64,000 nucleotides of DNA, from positions 1 through 64,000 of the forward strand of contig CAICTM010000122.1 of NCBI GenBank assembly GCA_903772945.1, written 5' to 3'. The DNA comes from Seminavis robusta. Its lineage: Eukaryota > Bacillariophyta > Bacillariophyceae > Naviculales > Naviculaceae. Both the position numbers and the translations under genes were made by a program. Below the pieces are notes generated by a model. It saw only the letters and a list, made by a program, of their open reading frames with translations. It was not told where the DNA came from and made no database searches. Shown piece by piece: positions 1-10,071 of the stretch; the first letter of the stretch is position 1; the number at the start of each line of letters is the position of its first letter.

Positions 1-1117
1 AAAGAGAGAGAGATCGCAACCCCAGAAATGGCCTGAAGTGGTTCAATGAAACTTTAAACCGGCCTACATGCATTACGTGTACGACCCGGCAAAGAAGGAT
101 GGACCCCAGAGAACAAGCCTTCAGGCGGAGTTCTGGTGCCGAAGTGCCTCTCTAGTTTCGACAACAGATCAAGTGGTAACAAAGGTCAGACACCTGGAGT
201 GAGCGAATCACCCACTCCGACATCATTACTCACCTTGTGACGGATCTTGGATCGATCAAGGCGAATACCGCACTATATCCGAATTCCTCAAGGACGACAA
301 GGGCCATGTGTACTCTTTTTGGCCTTTGGTCAACCCCCGGCTTCACGTCTTACGTCCGTTGATTTCACCGAAACAACCTCGATGCATCGTGACTTCGGTA
401 CGCATGCGGGCCATCACTGGTGCCCTCGCAACATTATTACAAGCCACTACGCAGCACACCATCCCCCCCCCACCTCTTACTCCACCATTTCGCCTTCAAG
501 CGGCCACACTGGCCCTTCCCCATGGTTTTCCACTACCCCCCGGCATGACCTTTGAGCCCTTCTTGGGAACTCTTCTCGAAAACACCAGCAGGAGAACGGT
601 GGTAAGTCTCTTACAGTAGCTTCCCGTATAAATTCCCCGTGCCCTCACTTTCAATTCCTCAATACTGGACCTCCAAATATTATTCGCAAATCATTCCCAT
701 TTCCAATGCAACCAAATATGTCATCTCCCGTTCCACCTGTTCCACAAACCACGTCGGCCAAATGTGTCACTTGCGAATAGTCAGAATGATGACACTCCAC
801 ATGGTATAAAGAAAGCTGCCGAACTTGCTCACGTATCCTATTACCGAATACCCAGTACCGACGAAGAGCGGGAAACAGAGGAAAAGAAACACCAAGCTCC
901 CAGCGGAAGCGAGCCAACCCTCCACTTAACACATACTATCACACAAAACTTTTACAACCTCACATAAACCACGTTGACTTCAAAATTGCAAAACCTAAAC
1001 CCTAAATATAAGCCACATGATTCATTCGATTCTATTCACCATTATCCTGTATTAGTAAACGAGTTAAACTAGTACTGGAAACGGAGACGACCCAGAGGGC
1101 ATATGAATCATACTCTT
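1..1117. other. No supported gene
   Basis: Only short overlapping open frames without domain-like composition occur here. About 32 bases around 118-150 resemble the interior of the MITE at 9887-10071 (shared core GGAGTTCTGGTGCCGA), so part of this stretch may be related repeat debris. Nothing else is recognised. Confidence 0.5.
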
Positions 1118-1148
1118 TAAGAATCAGCAATGAAAATGCTGATTCTTA
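1118..1148. repeat. Perfect 12-bp inverted repeat
   Basis: The arms TAAGAATCAGCA and TGCTGATTCTTA flank a 7-base loop. The hairpin lies about 45 bases before the first open codons of the BTB/BACK relic. It is not followed by a T-run. It may be a transposon end or a chance palindrome. Confidence 0.6.
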
Positions 1149-1191
1149 GGAATCTGCATCTTGGAATCTTGGAAATGATACACAACGACAA

Positions 1192-2146
1192 GTGCACATA
1201 ACATATAAGAAAGCCTTAAACGCCATCGTTCATGCACTGAACGAGATGCCCGCACTATCGTTCATAGTCCTGGAGACCTGTCAGGAATCCACCATCCTAG
1301 AGGAGGAAGTCATGAGCCTTGCCCTCGACATTGTTCGAACTAATCGAGAATGCATTAAAGAAGACAAAAATTGGGTGGCAGCCATCAATGAAACTAAACT
1401 GGAAGAAATTGTCAAAGATGACACCCAAGACAAACCGGGACCAGCACCTTCTATTTGAAATCCTGCAGTGTTGGGCCGGGCCAGATGAAGAGAAAGAGAA
1501 ACACGCCAAAACGCTAGTACAAAAACACATCTGCCTGGATGAACTTGACCCAGACTTTTTGACCTCAACTGTGTTACCATCTGGTCTTGCCGGAACCCAG
1601 CAAGTATACAATTCATTTCAGATCCAAGCACTTCGTGCCAAGGAAAAGTATGGCAGGCTTGCACGAACAGCCATAGCATCAACACCGGTCTGGACCAGTT
1701 CAGGAACAGCAATTTCAGCTATTGGGGATATGAAGACTGACCTGTTGAAGTATCCTCCCATCAAAATAGGGAAGAAAGTTGAATGGACCATTGAAATTTT
1801 GAAGGATGCTGACAATGTCTGGCTTGGGATGGCGGTTCCAGGACAGCTCGGAAGCAAATGTTGCTCTGATGATGCGCAATGTCCGGGAGTGTCGTATTGT
1901 GCAGAGGGGCTTGTGGAGTGTTGTGGTAAAAAAATTCGAGGTGATATTCCTACATTTGAAGCAGGCTCACAAGTCACGTTGACATTGAATGTTAAAAACC
2001 ATATTGTGGAGGTGGATGGATCTGTCAATGGAGGACCCACAAAAGCTCTTGTTAATATAAACAACAAAGCTGAGAAAGGACACATCCATGCGGTGTCCTC
2101 CAGACACAATGGCTCTGTGCGCTTTTTGCGCATCAAGGAGATCTAG
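1192..2146 (+). pseudogene. BTB/BACK-domain protein fragment, frameshifted
   Basis: The frame starting near 1192 reads as the first half of a BACK domain (residues of the type AINETKLEEIVKDD). It should continue into LLFEILQCWA, but that motif lies one frame over, from about 1445. The break is between about 1420 and 1445. The second frame then runs to the stop at 2144-2146, completing BACK with a 'PSGL' turn near 1590 and a beta-rich C-terminal domain of about 110 residues with a Cys-rich insert (SKCCSDDAQC). A BTB domain, which normally precedes BACK and binds cullin-3, is not visible upstream. This is most simply a 5'-truncated, frameshifted copy of a BTB gene. A sequencing indel or an unrecognised short intron are alternatives. 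The C-terminal domain is only tentatively SPRY-like. Confidence 0.6.
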
Positions 2147-2377
2147 GTAATTTCGACGCGGTCGAATGGTCCTCTACATATGATTAGGTGGCACAATATC
2201 ACCATTCATTGATGTTATTATGCTCTCGGAGCAAGCAAGCATTCGTATTTTTTTTCTATTCATTCTAGAATTGCAGGCCACAGCTGCTCTAGCTCGTGCG
2301 TCAAATGAAGCAACACTGTTTTAATAGCTGACAACAGGCAATACCGGCAGTGATTTCAATAACGTGGATAGTCCTGC

Positions 2378-3834
2378 TCACGCATTTTGCTGTTCGTTGA
2401 TCCGCCGTTCGTTGATCACTTCGTCTATAAGGTCGTTCAAGTAGATGTTCCTGCATGCAAAGAATCAAGAGGTGATGGAGACAGCAGTTTTGAGATTTTC
2501 GTGAACGCACAGGACTTCTCCCTCTGAAACAATAAAGCAACAAAATCTACTCACTCATCCCGTGCTGGTTGCTGCTGCTGCGGTTGGCCATCATCATTCA
2601 TCATGTCACCCATGCGGGCAGCCTCCTGCGGTGTCTTTAAGAGAGGAATCCCTTCCAGTCTCACCTGTTCGACGCAGGCATAAAACCCGGAATGAGAGAA
2701 TTGGCGACTGTTCTTTCCGACTAACGTGACGGTGACCACATTGGCAATCAACGACGGGGGAAAGACCAAATGTTGCCACGGAATGTTGCGTTGCAGAGTT
2801 CGATTCTGTCGCGGCTGTTGGAGCAGCGTGTAGGGCAGCCGTGGTGATTCAAAGACGGGTGTCTCTCCTTCCAGGACCATTTTCAGAGCGGTTCCTTCTT
2901 GGCGTGTGGATTGATTGTTCTCGTCACTGACCAAACCAGGACGAGTTCTTTGGTGACGATACCCATTTGGTAGTGCATCCACGGTGCACGGAAAGCCCGC
3001 TCCTTCCGCCGTGGGTTCCGGATCTAATTTATGCAGAGGCAATCGATAGGCTTTGACCAGGGCATAGTGCCACGTATACGTTTGTCGTCGTGTAAATGGA
3101 TCGAGCAATGGACGCCATTTCAAATGGGACAAGACGGCCAATGGGCAATCGGTGGTAAACAAAAGTGTGTCGGTACTGTCTTGAACCCGCGAGGGCTTGG
3201 ATGACCACCACTTTTGATATCCACGTTGTCGTAATCCAAAAAGAGCCAAATTTTGTAGAAATTCACCGTGGTTGTTACCAAGGCCACTCAATACGTTTTC
3301 CAGTAATTCGCTGGGATTATCGGTGGAGCTTGCCAAACAGACGCGACGACGATGAATTTCAAATGCCGTTCCGTCTTGAATATTGTTGTTGTTGCTGGCG
3401 TAATTTCGCTGTCGAATAGCTTCGGCTCCCGATCGGTTCATCAGACGACTGCCATAGTAAAGGCCTGCTGGAAGATTGTTGTTATTGTCGTCGTCATTGT
3501 CGTCATTGTCGTCCATGGTATCGTGGGTGGGAGCAGCGCCACTCAACAAGATACACAACCGTTGCAATTGGTGATCATTGAGGTGAATGCGTTCCAACCA
3601 ACTCCAATCATCGCCATTGCCATGTCGTCGACGAGTGTCTTGCAGCAATGCCTCGGCGTGGAACAACCAGTACGACTGGGGGATCACCAATCGATGGAAC
3701 GACTTGGACACCCGACAACAAGATTGTAGAATTTCGAGGACCGGAACGTAACTCAGAATCTGCATCCAAAGCTCCTCTGAAAGGTTCTCATGCCGACAAC
3801 AGCCGCCATTGTCGTACATGTGTTTGTCGTCCAT
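2378..3834 (-). CDS. F-box protein, two exons
   Basis: An F-box lies at residues about 17-60 (LSEELWMQILSYVPVLEILQ, then CRVSKSFHRL), the module that binds Skp1 in SCF ubiquitin ligases. The rest is a long substrate-side region of unknown fold, with acidic DDNDDNDDDNNN and glutamine-rich stretches of low complexity. The large frame ends with ARDE and a stop just inside a GTGAGT donor. A donor at 2555/2554 and an acceptor after TTTGCATGCAG (2453-2451) give a 104-nt intron. The second exon, 2450-2378, adds a charged tail (ENIYLNDLIDEVINERR...) ending at TGA 2380-2378. Exons are therefore 3834-2555 and 2450-2378, giving 450 residues. An alternative acceptor at 2526-2524 would give a Cys-rich tail with no protein-like pattern. 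The target of the ligase cannot be told. Confidence 0.75.
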
Positions 3835-4758
3835 GGTGTAGTTCCAAGGTGTGCTTCTTCTTTCTCCAACAAACTACAGGAAGTGATCTCTTTGGCAACA
3901 ACATCGCTGGGGGGTTGGTACCAAACATGCAGCGAGACAAGGTTGTCGTTTCGTGCTCTCTGTTGTCTGAGATACGTTAATGCTTATATTTCTTGAACGG
4001 TATTCAAAGCACCCAAAGCGAATGAGACATTCAATCCATTCACAAAGACCCTGGCCAAAACTGGCCACCACCATTGGAAACCATGACAACCTCACCCCAG
4101 GTTACATGACATTGTATCCGCCCTTCCAGTACGGTAGATCTTCCAGTAGGTCCAGCCAGTTGTGGTACATGTACTCGCATCACCTGGTACCGGTACGGTA
4201 GCTGTGGATAGCTACTCGAAACACTCATGGTTTCTTGTGCACTAAATAAAACTGTGGATACAGCTTGCTGGTACGTATTTGCAATACTAGTATGAGTATT
4301 TATACTACTGTAGTACGATTATCATGGGGGCTTTGGACTATAAAATACAGCAACGTAAACGGCCCATTGCTAGTCCTGGCTACACTATTCAGAGTACCGG
4401 TACAAAAACTACAAAGGAGCTAAATTGTGGTCAACATGGAAACTGGTCACTAATTGTGATATAGACTCATGCTATGATCTTCTTATTGTCCTTTGTTCAT
4501 TCACCAAAAGGTTCAGGGTACGACAGGCTCTGGGAGTGCTGGAAACTGTCGAGGAATTCATTTCTTGTAAATTGCAATTCATATCCCAATAAGCAACACC
4601 ATCCAAACTAAAGCCCACACATCCCACAGTTTTTCTATCAAGGCAAATCGATTGATTATTGCCAAAATGGAACTTCTTTGTCGTGATTTCCAGCCGATCC
4701 ATAAGAAGCCAAGGATGTACCTCCCAAAAACGTAATCTAGCGAATTGTTGACTGACTA
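3835..4758. other. Intergenic, no gene recognised
   Basis: The stretch contains short unsupported frames and several GGTACC/TACCGGTA-type palindromes that recur throughout the window. A 76-codon frame at 4472-4702 on the minus strand has no recognisable feature and was not called. Confidence 0.4.
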
Positions 4759-5238
4759 CTACTCGGCCAGCAGAGACTTTAAGGCCCCCGTGATAATTTC
4801 AATCCTCAATGGACGTTCATGCTTTTGCCGTGGCAATGTCCAGCTTCCAATGGTCAAGGGGTATTTTTCCACGGTAGCCAATTCCATTTTCCGTTCGGGA
4901 CTTGTTTGCTCCTCATCATTGTATCCACCGTCCACCAACGCAATTATCCCCTGCAAGTTTTGCTCTTGAAATGTCAGCACAGATCGTTCTTCTTCACTTC
5001 CCGCCACAACTCCTAAAAGTGATTTGCCACGGCCATAAGCGACTTGAAACTTTTTCACCCGAAGTCCTCCATTATTATTTTCTCCACCGGGTGCTTCTTC
5101 TCCAGCTCCTTTTGCTGCAATACTGGTACCAGCCCTTTCTAACACCCACTTGGTAGTAACAGACATCTCCAAATGATGTGGACTAGTCTCCGTCACGCGA
5201 AGCTCCAATCCGATTCCTCCGTTTGTTGGGCTGCTCAT
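4759..5238 (-). CDS. Unrecognised 159-residue protein
   Basis: The frame is open from 5364, but the start at 5238 (MSSPTNGGIG) is preferred because the preceding 42 codons look like untranslated leader. The protein is soluble, with no signal peptide or membrane segment. It has a hydrophilic Gly/Asn insert (GEEAPGGENNNGG) and alternating hydrophobic strands (GLELRVTET, VLTFQEQNLQGIIALVDGGY, RPLRIEIITGALKSLLAE) that suggest a small alpha/beta domain. No family is recognised. Codon use and the absence of low-complexity bias support a real gene. Confidence 0.5.
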   Translation of the reverse strand: MSSPTNGGIGLELRVTETSPHHLEMSVTTKWVLERAGTSIAAKGAGEEAPGGENNNGGLRVKKFQVAYGRGKSLLGVVAGSEEERSVLTFQEQNLQGIIALVDGGYNDEEQTSPERKMELATVEKYPLTIGSWTLPRQKHERPLRIEIITGALKSLLAE

Positions 5239-5613
5239 CTTGAGACAGGGTACTAGTAGTTTGCAAAGTGCACCTGGTTGCCTGGTTGTCTCTTGTCTTG
5301 GACGAAAAGAAAAGGAGATCCGAATCTTTTTTGAATTTTGTGAGAATTCAAATCTGGCAAACAATCATCGCAGGCATTATGAAACGAAAAGTGTTAAATC
5401 TCTGAGTAAAATTTACCAAACGTACAACAACTCCCACCACGACTTGACAGGACTCGTCACTCCTCTTCATTGCTGCTGCTACTTGCACACGAACCCCTCT
5501 TCTTTACATCATTCCAACCCTTTTGAGCAACAAAGGCTCCACAATCGATAACAACAGCAATCGGTTCCAATAGATTAGTGGAAAAGAGAAGCCGATTAAT
5601 TGACAGGAAGGTT

Positions 5614-5675
5614 GGTGGTTCAAACCCTCATCGAGCTGGAGAGTTGCCCTGTGCGAACGGCGGGTTTGAACCACC
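5614..5675. repeat. Inverted repeat with 14-bp perfect arms
   Basis: GGTGGTTCAAACCC at 5614-5627 is exactly complementary to GGGTTTGAACCACC at 5662-5675, with 34 bases between. The right arm is itself inside a GGCGGG...CCCGCC hairpin. It lies about 45 bases upstream of the tRNA-like relic, so it may belong to the same repeat element. Confidence 0.6.
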
Positions 5676-5721
5676 CGCCATTGGCCTCAGCCGACCAACT
5701 GCAGTTGCAACACTGTTCACT

Positions 5722-5781
5722 ACCCAAATATTCTAATGGCTAGGATATCTGGAGGTCGGGGTTCGACTCCTCGTGTGGGTA
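5722..5781 (+). pseudogene. tRNA-Glu-like relic lacking the anticodon arm
   Basis: The sequence has a 6-of-7 acceptor pairing (ACCCAAA with TGTGGGT), a D-arm TTCTAATGGCTAGGA typical of eukaryotic tRNA-Glu, and a full T-arm (stem CGGGG, loop TTCGACT, stem CCTCG) with B-box GGTTCGACTCC. Where the anticodon stem-loop should follow TATCTGG, the sequence goes straight to AGGTC. Its length is 60 nt rather than about 72, as if 12 nt (the loop plus the 3' half of the stem) had been removed. It cannot decode. It could still carry a pol III promoter (A and B boxes), as in SINEs or tRNA-derived RNAs. Confidence 0.65.
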
Positions 5782-5906
5782 TGGTTGTTCATTCTCCTGG
5801 CTAGACAATAATGCCAGGCAATCTTTATTCCTTGAATCTGTCTGAGCATTTACATGCAACTTTCTAGAAGCGTCTGAAAAATCCATCTTTATCATACTTC
5901 TAGACT

Positions 5907-6599
5907 CTACTTTCCTTGACTTCGAGTGGACCGTCTAGCATCACTTCTCAGCGTCATTCGTCGTTTATTGCTGCCAGTTTGTTCTTCTGTTTGTTTGGTT
6001 CGTTTCTTCATTGGACGTTCAGTGGTCGGTGTCACAACTCGAGGTTCACGTTTTCGCATGCTTCTCGGGGGAGAAGCGCAGACGGTAATGACGGGGATTG
6101 GATCTCGTTTTGTCGCCTTTGGCCATCGCAATATCCAAGTAGCATCCTCCAGTTCTACGGGCCACATGTAAGAACCAATGTAGTCCTTTCCGTCTTCTTT
6201 CCATTCAAATTCCTGGTAATGCGCTTGATTTTTGGCCAAGAGAGCATGTCGATGATAGGAATGAAGTATCTCGTAGCCCAGCCATGGTGGCATGACCGTG
6301 GTCTTCATGTCGACATCCAATCCGTTGTCTTTCTGGAACGGCCTGATCTTGTCGTTATTCTTGCCTCGTCTCGCCCATTCCAACATTAACACATTCAAGT
6401 AGCAAACCAGGGCATCTTCGTATCCTTTCCACATGAGACAATAGCCAGCCTTGCTAACACACGCGTATTTGGGTTCGTCCGACATTCGAAGTGCCCTCAA
6501 AATGATCCATCCTTCTTTCTTGGAAGAACTCAGTCTCTGATCGTCCAAACAACGAGCAGTCTTTTCGAAATCACTATAAGGGAGGAAAGTTATCGTCAT
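5907..6599 (-). CDS. MSMEG_6728-type (pyrimidine-dimer glycosylase-like) protein
   Basis: The 230-residue protein begins MTITFLPYSDFEKTARCLDD and continues with QRLSSSKKEG, MWKGYEDALVCYLN, MPPWLGYEILHSYHR and YMWPVE. This order of motifs matches the bacterial and viral MSMEG_6728 family, which belongs to the T4 endonuclease V-like Pyr_excise superfamily. Family members are annotated as pyrimidine-dimer DNA glycosylases, but few have been tested. Residues about 165-230 form a basic Lys/Arg/Thr tail (KKRTKQTEEQ, NKRRMTLRSD) that could direct nuclear import; bacterial members lack such a tail. The start is fixed by the family N-terminus. The family is rare in eukaryotes, so transfer from a bacterium or a large DNA virus is plausible. 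The function is inferred from the family only. Confidence 0.65.
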   Translation of the reverse strand: MTITFLPYSDFEKTARCLDDQRLSSSKKEGWIILRALRMSDEPKYACVSKAGYCLMWKGYEDALVCYLNVLMLEWARRGKNNDKIRPFQKDNGLDVDMKTTVMPPWLGYEILHSYHRHALLAKNQAHYQEFEWKEDGKDYIGSYMWPVELEDATWILRWPKATKRDPIPVITVCASPPRSMRKREPRVVTPTTERPMKKRTKQTEEQTGSNKRRMTLRSDARRSTRSQGK

Positions 6600-7668
6600 T
6601 GTCTATTCTGCAGCAGTTATCTAGATGATGACAGCAAAGCGTCTCCTGCCTTCCTGCCTTTGATGGAAAGAGAGACAAACCGAACGGTGGTTGTGAGCAT
6701 GGGCAGCACAGAGCAGCAAGAAGATCCAAAAGATATCGGAGAATGTGTGCGTCATGTTCCTAAAAAGTCTGCACCAGGTTTTTCTCCGTACTTGAGTTGT
6801 CGATCATGTCCGGCACCGCCGCTAGCACAACATAACGGCGCTACTCGGGAGATGCAAGCCACATTGGTGGCAAGCAAGGTGTTGCTTCCCAAGCACCATG
6901 CTCTTGGTATCCTCGCAACCCCAGAGATGTTCAGCCAGCGCTGACACCGGTACGAATATCCAAAGCAAAGGGCCACACGGACCGAATGTTGCATTGCCGG
7001 CGAAGAGGCGAAGAGGCAGGACTGGCTGAGAAATAGAACCCTGGAACGCATGGTTGCGAAGGCGCCGCCAGAGGATGTAACGACTGACGGTGTTTGTTGC
7101 AGAAGGAAATCCAACAACCAGCTACGCGCCTGTAGTTGCTACGACGCCCCCACGCATCATGCAGCAACTTCGCTTTCAGACGGGCATCCGGTTCATTTCG
7201 CAAGAGTCCACGGTTCCTACTGTACAAGGCCGAGGCAGAGGCAAGGAATCGAGTGGCGACTGTACTGGAACAGGCAGAACCACGACAGCAGCCCAGCACG
7301 CGAGACCCGACGTCAACTTGACCACCTGAATATTGCGAAGTCGTTCCCGAACAGGTTGCGAATGAACTAGCTAGAGAAGAGTCCAACGCTGTGCTGCAGT
7401 GAATGTGGTGGCTCCGAATGTTCGTCGCTACACTGCCATTGATGACGGATTAGAAGAACCAATGCAACTAGCTGGCTCTCGCATCTGCAGCAAACACTCC
7501 AAGTTGGTTCCCTCGACTCGTCGAGACGAACTTCGCATTCAGACGGGCTGCCACTTTCGCGGTTGTCGGCGCTGCAAGCTCCACTACCAAAACAACCCCC
7601 ATACTTCAGATTATTCAAACAAATTTTGCCACTATCCTCAGCTTCTTTCCAAACAGCAATCACTGACA
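6600..7668. other. Intergenic with a duplicated leader segment of the Hog genes
   Basis: No gene is recognised. CTTCGCTTTCAGACGGGC near 7171-7188 and the related CTTCGCATTCAGACGGGC near 7531-7548 recur at about 10198 before the second Hog gene. The copy near 7171 is not followed by a Hog coding region, so it may mark a lost or truncated third copy. Confidence 0.5.
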
Positions 7669-8982
7669 ATGAACGCGAAACTATTGCTTCCATTGCTCTT
7701 CCTTTGTGCGTGTACTTTCTCAGCTACAGCTGATGAGACAATGCAGCTGACATGTGACGTTACCTATTCCTTCTTTGGGGGCACAACTGTTCGATCCCCA
7801 ACTACAGAGGAGCTGGATGGTTTAATGGTACAGAACGAGGCGTTCTTCACAGATCTACTAAATGATGACTATCCAGAGACATTTGTGAGCATTTCAGGGA
7901 TGGCTACAACTGGTACTGTGGTCCACACAGAAGACAAGACCGTGGAGGTGTCCTTCGAAGCCCCCGTTCTGTTCACAACAGCTCCGACACCAGAAGAGGT
8001 GTTTGCCGTGATTGAAGGGGCCGACTACACTGTGTACATTATGAACTATGTTTGGTACAGCGAGCCCCTGGGAAGCTCTCTGTTTTTTGACACACAAAGT
8101 GTGTATGCGTCTTGTCTCCCAACCACATCTGACAGTGGGGACGATGACAATGGTGCCTCAGATGATGATAATCCATGCATCCCTTGCTTCTCCAGTGTTG
8201 CCACAGTTCAAGTGCTTGGAAAAGGAACAATACCAATGGCTGATCTTCAAGTTGGCGACCATGTATGGAGCAGCAAAGGCAGATATGAGGAGGTCTATGC
8301 ATTCGGCCACTACAGCCGGGAAGAGCCTGGTAGCTTCCTGCAGATTCATACCCAGGATCCGCAGGGTGGCTCTAGCCATTTTGCCCCATTAGAAGTCACT
8401 GGGGAGCATTTGGTCTATGTCAAGGGTCATAAGAACCCTATCCGTGCTGATTCTCTTAGCCCTGGAGATGTCCTGGGTCAAACAGAAGAGAGAGCTCGAG
8501 TTGTCACCAGAATCAGCCAGGTGAAGAGGCATGGTCTGTTCAATCCTTTGACTCCATCTGGTACTCTTGTTGTTGATGGCATAGATGCCTCAAGCTACAT
8601 TTCCTTCCAAGAATCAAAGGAGTATGTTGAGTTGCAGGGTGGGCTACCAACAATGCTCTCTCATCACGACTTTGTGCATGTGGCACTGTCTCCATTCCGT
8701 CTGCTCTGCACAACATCATCAGCGGCAGCCCACCTAACTTGCAATTCCTACAACGATCATGGACTGCCATTCTATGTTTCATTTGGGATTACCCTGATCA
8801 GGTGGGCAAATGAACAATGCCTTCTACTTCAGGTGCTTGTCTTGTCATTGTCTTTCCTTCTATGTGGTGCATTTGCCTTGGTGGAGCAGCTCTTTCAAGG
8901 ACGAGCCATCATAGCTTGCGTTGGCTTGGCCTGTTCCTTGCACTTCTGCTGGTGGGTTGCCCCGAACACAAAGATTATGTAG
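7669..8982 (+). CDS. Secreted protein with hedgehog-type Hint (Hog) domain, copy 1
   Basis: This is a 437-residue protein. The start at 7669 gives a clean signal peptide (MNAKLLLPLLFLCACTFSAT); the frame is open further upstream, but that part is leader shared with the paralog. Residues about 22-165 form a unique N-terminal domain ending in an acidic linker (SGDDDNGASDDDNPC). A Hint domain begins at Cys173 (PCFSSVATVQVLGKG). It has the TxxH block at Thr244/His247 (LEVTGEHLVYV) and the hog-type region GLFNPLTPSGTLVVDGIDAS. Two hydrophobic segments near the C-terminus look membrane-embedded. Hint domains self-cleave at the first Cys, and in hedgehog they attach cholesterol. Here the residue before Cys173 is Pro rather than Gly. 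The cargo domain is not hedgehog-like, so any signalling role is unknown. A tandem paralog follows at 10337. Confidence 0.85.
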   Translation: MNAKLLLPLLFLCACTFSATADETMQLTCDVTYSFFGGTTVRSPTTEELDGLMVQNEAFFTDLLNDDYPETFVSISGMATTGTVVHTEDKTVEVSFEAPVLFTTAPTPEEVFAVIEGADYTVYIMNYVWYSEPLGSSLFFDTQSVYASCLPTTSDSGDDDNGASDDDNPCIPCFSSVATVQVLGKGTIPMADLQVGDHVWSSKGRYEEVYAFGHYSREEPGSFLQIHTQDPQGGSSHFAPLEVTGEHLVYVKGHKNPIRADSLSPGDVLGQTEERARVVTRISQVKRHGLFNPLTPSGTLVVDGIDASSYISFQESKEYVELQGGLPTMLSHHDFVHVALSPFRLLCTTSSAAAHLTCNSYNDHGLPFYVSFGITLIRWANEQCLLLQVLVLSLSFLLCGAFALVEQLFQGRAIIACVGLACSLHFCWWVAPNTKIM

Positions 8983-9886
8983 GTACATTTCATGAGACGA
9001 TGTTGCCTCCTCTTCTGCACCAGGCCCCTATATGCGCATGGAAATAATAGCTAGTCGCGCCCAACTTGGATGCTTGAAGTTGTGAGGGCGACCTCTTAGC
9101 TGGAAACGTCGTTTTGGTTATTATAGCAAGGCCAGCCTCTTTCGCTAGTGCGTAGTGCTATCGGTACGCGTAGCTGGCTGCATTGTCAGAACCCTTCGTC
9201 CAACAGAGAAGCCTGCGATTGCGATGACGGCAGAGCCAGAGCCAGAGGGAACCGCGGCCATGACAAGACATCCGTGTCCTCTCGCACCGCAAGCAAAGTG
9301 ACCAAGTGGACAGTATAGCGAGGAATCCCTTGGCTCCTTTCAAGTCGAGCCGACTCCTCCATCGGGAGCCAGCCACGAAACCCATCAATGTTCTAGACTG
9401 ACACTAGACACTAGACACTAGACACTAGACTACATCGGGTACTGTGCTCTGGGAACACTCTAAGAAGCCCTCCCATGTGCCAAACCAAGACAAGAACGAA
9501 TTCTCTTCAAACGAGGAAGTCATCTGAAAAACAACACTTCGCAATTATTGTCCTGGTCGGGTTCAAGTTTGAACTCCTCGAAGGTCGGCGTTGCCCAAGA
9601 TTACCGGTACAGTAGCATCATTCGTAGCACGCCTTCTTGGCTTGTCCTTGTCGCTACCGGTATAGTTTTAAGGTATCGTCACACGGAGTTTGAACGGCCC
9701 ACTTGGCTGGTTAACTCCTCCACACCAGGACCGCGAACTTTCAAATCAGATCCCGCGCTCGTTTCCTTTCGCACAGGCTGACGAAGTTCCCTTCGCGCTA
9801 TCACCCAACCTGTAGATGGTTCTGATTTTATGCAATGGGGCACAAGGGCATTGCCCAGCGAACATACTTGGGAAAAGAAACATTTA
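8983..9886. other. Spacer between the Hog paralogs
   Basis: No gene is recognised. It contains four perfect copies of the 7-mer ACTAGAC at 9403-9430 and scattered GGTACC/ACCGGT motifs. The 76-codon minus-strand frame at 9158-9388 has no supporting feature. Confidence 0.5.
9403..9430. repeat. ACTAGAC tandem repeat, 4 units
   Basis: Four exact head-to-tail copies of ACTAGAC lie in the Hog gene spacer. This is a short microsatellite. Confidence 0.9.
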
Positions 9887-10071
9887 TCAATTGCAGCAAA
9901 AAGTGAGTATTCTAAATATAATTTACTGGGATTGACAGAGTCAACCCTTCAGGCTGGAGTTCTGGTGCCGAGTGGCAGACGATAGCACGAGGCAACCAGA
10001 ACTGTGGCGTGAGGGTGGGTGGACTCTGTCAAACACAGTATTTTAGCACTCTAACTTTTTGCTGCATTTGA
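9887..10071. mobile_element. MITE-like element with ~55-bp terminal inverted repeats
   Basis: The left end (TCAATTGCAGCAAAAAGT) and the reverse complement of the right end (TCAAATGCAGCAAAAAGT) match. The match continues inward with small indels to a shared TTGACAGAGTC core on both sides (9931-9941 on the left, 10023-10033 on the right). No coding capacity exists. It sits about 265 bp before the second Hog start, so it may influence that promoter. No convincing target duplication was found. Its interior shares about 25 bases with 118-150. Confidence 0.7.

Noticed and set aside
5641-5690. Second tRNA in the GGGTTTGAACCACC region
   Set aside because: It forms a simple 6-bp hairpin with a 9-base loop; no acceptor or D arm is present on either strand.
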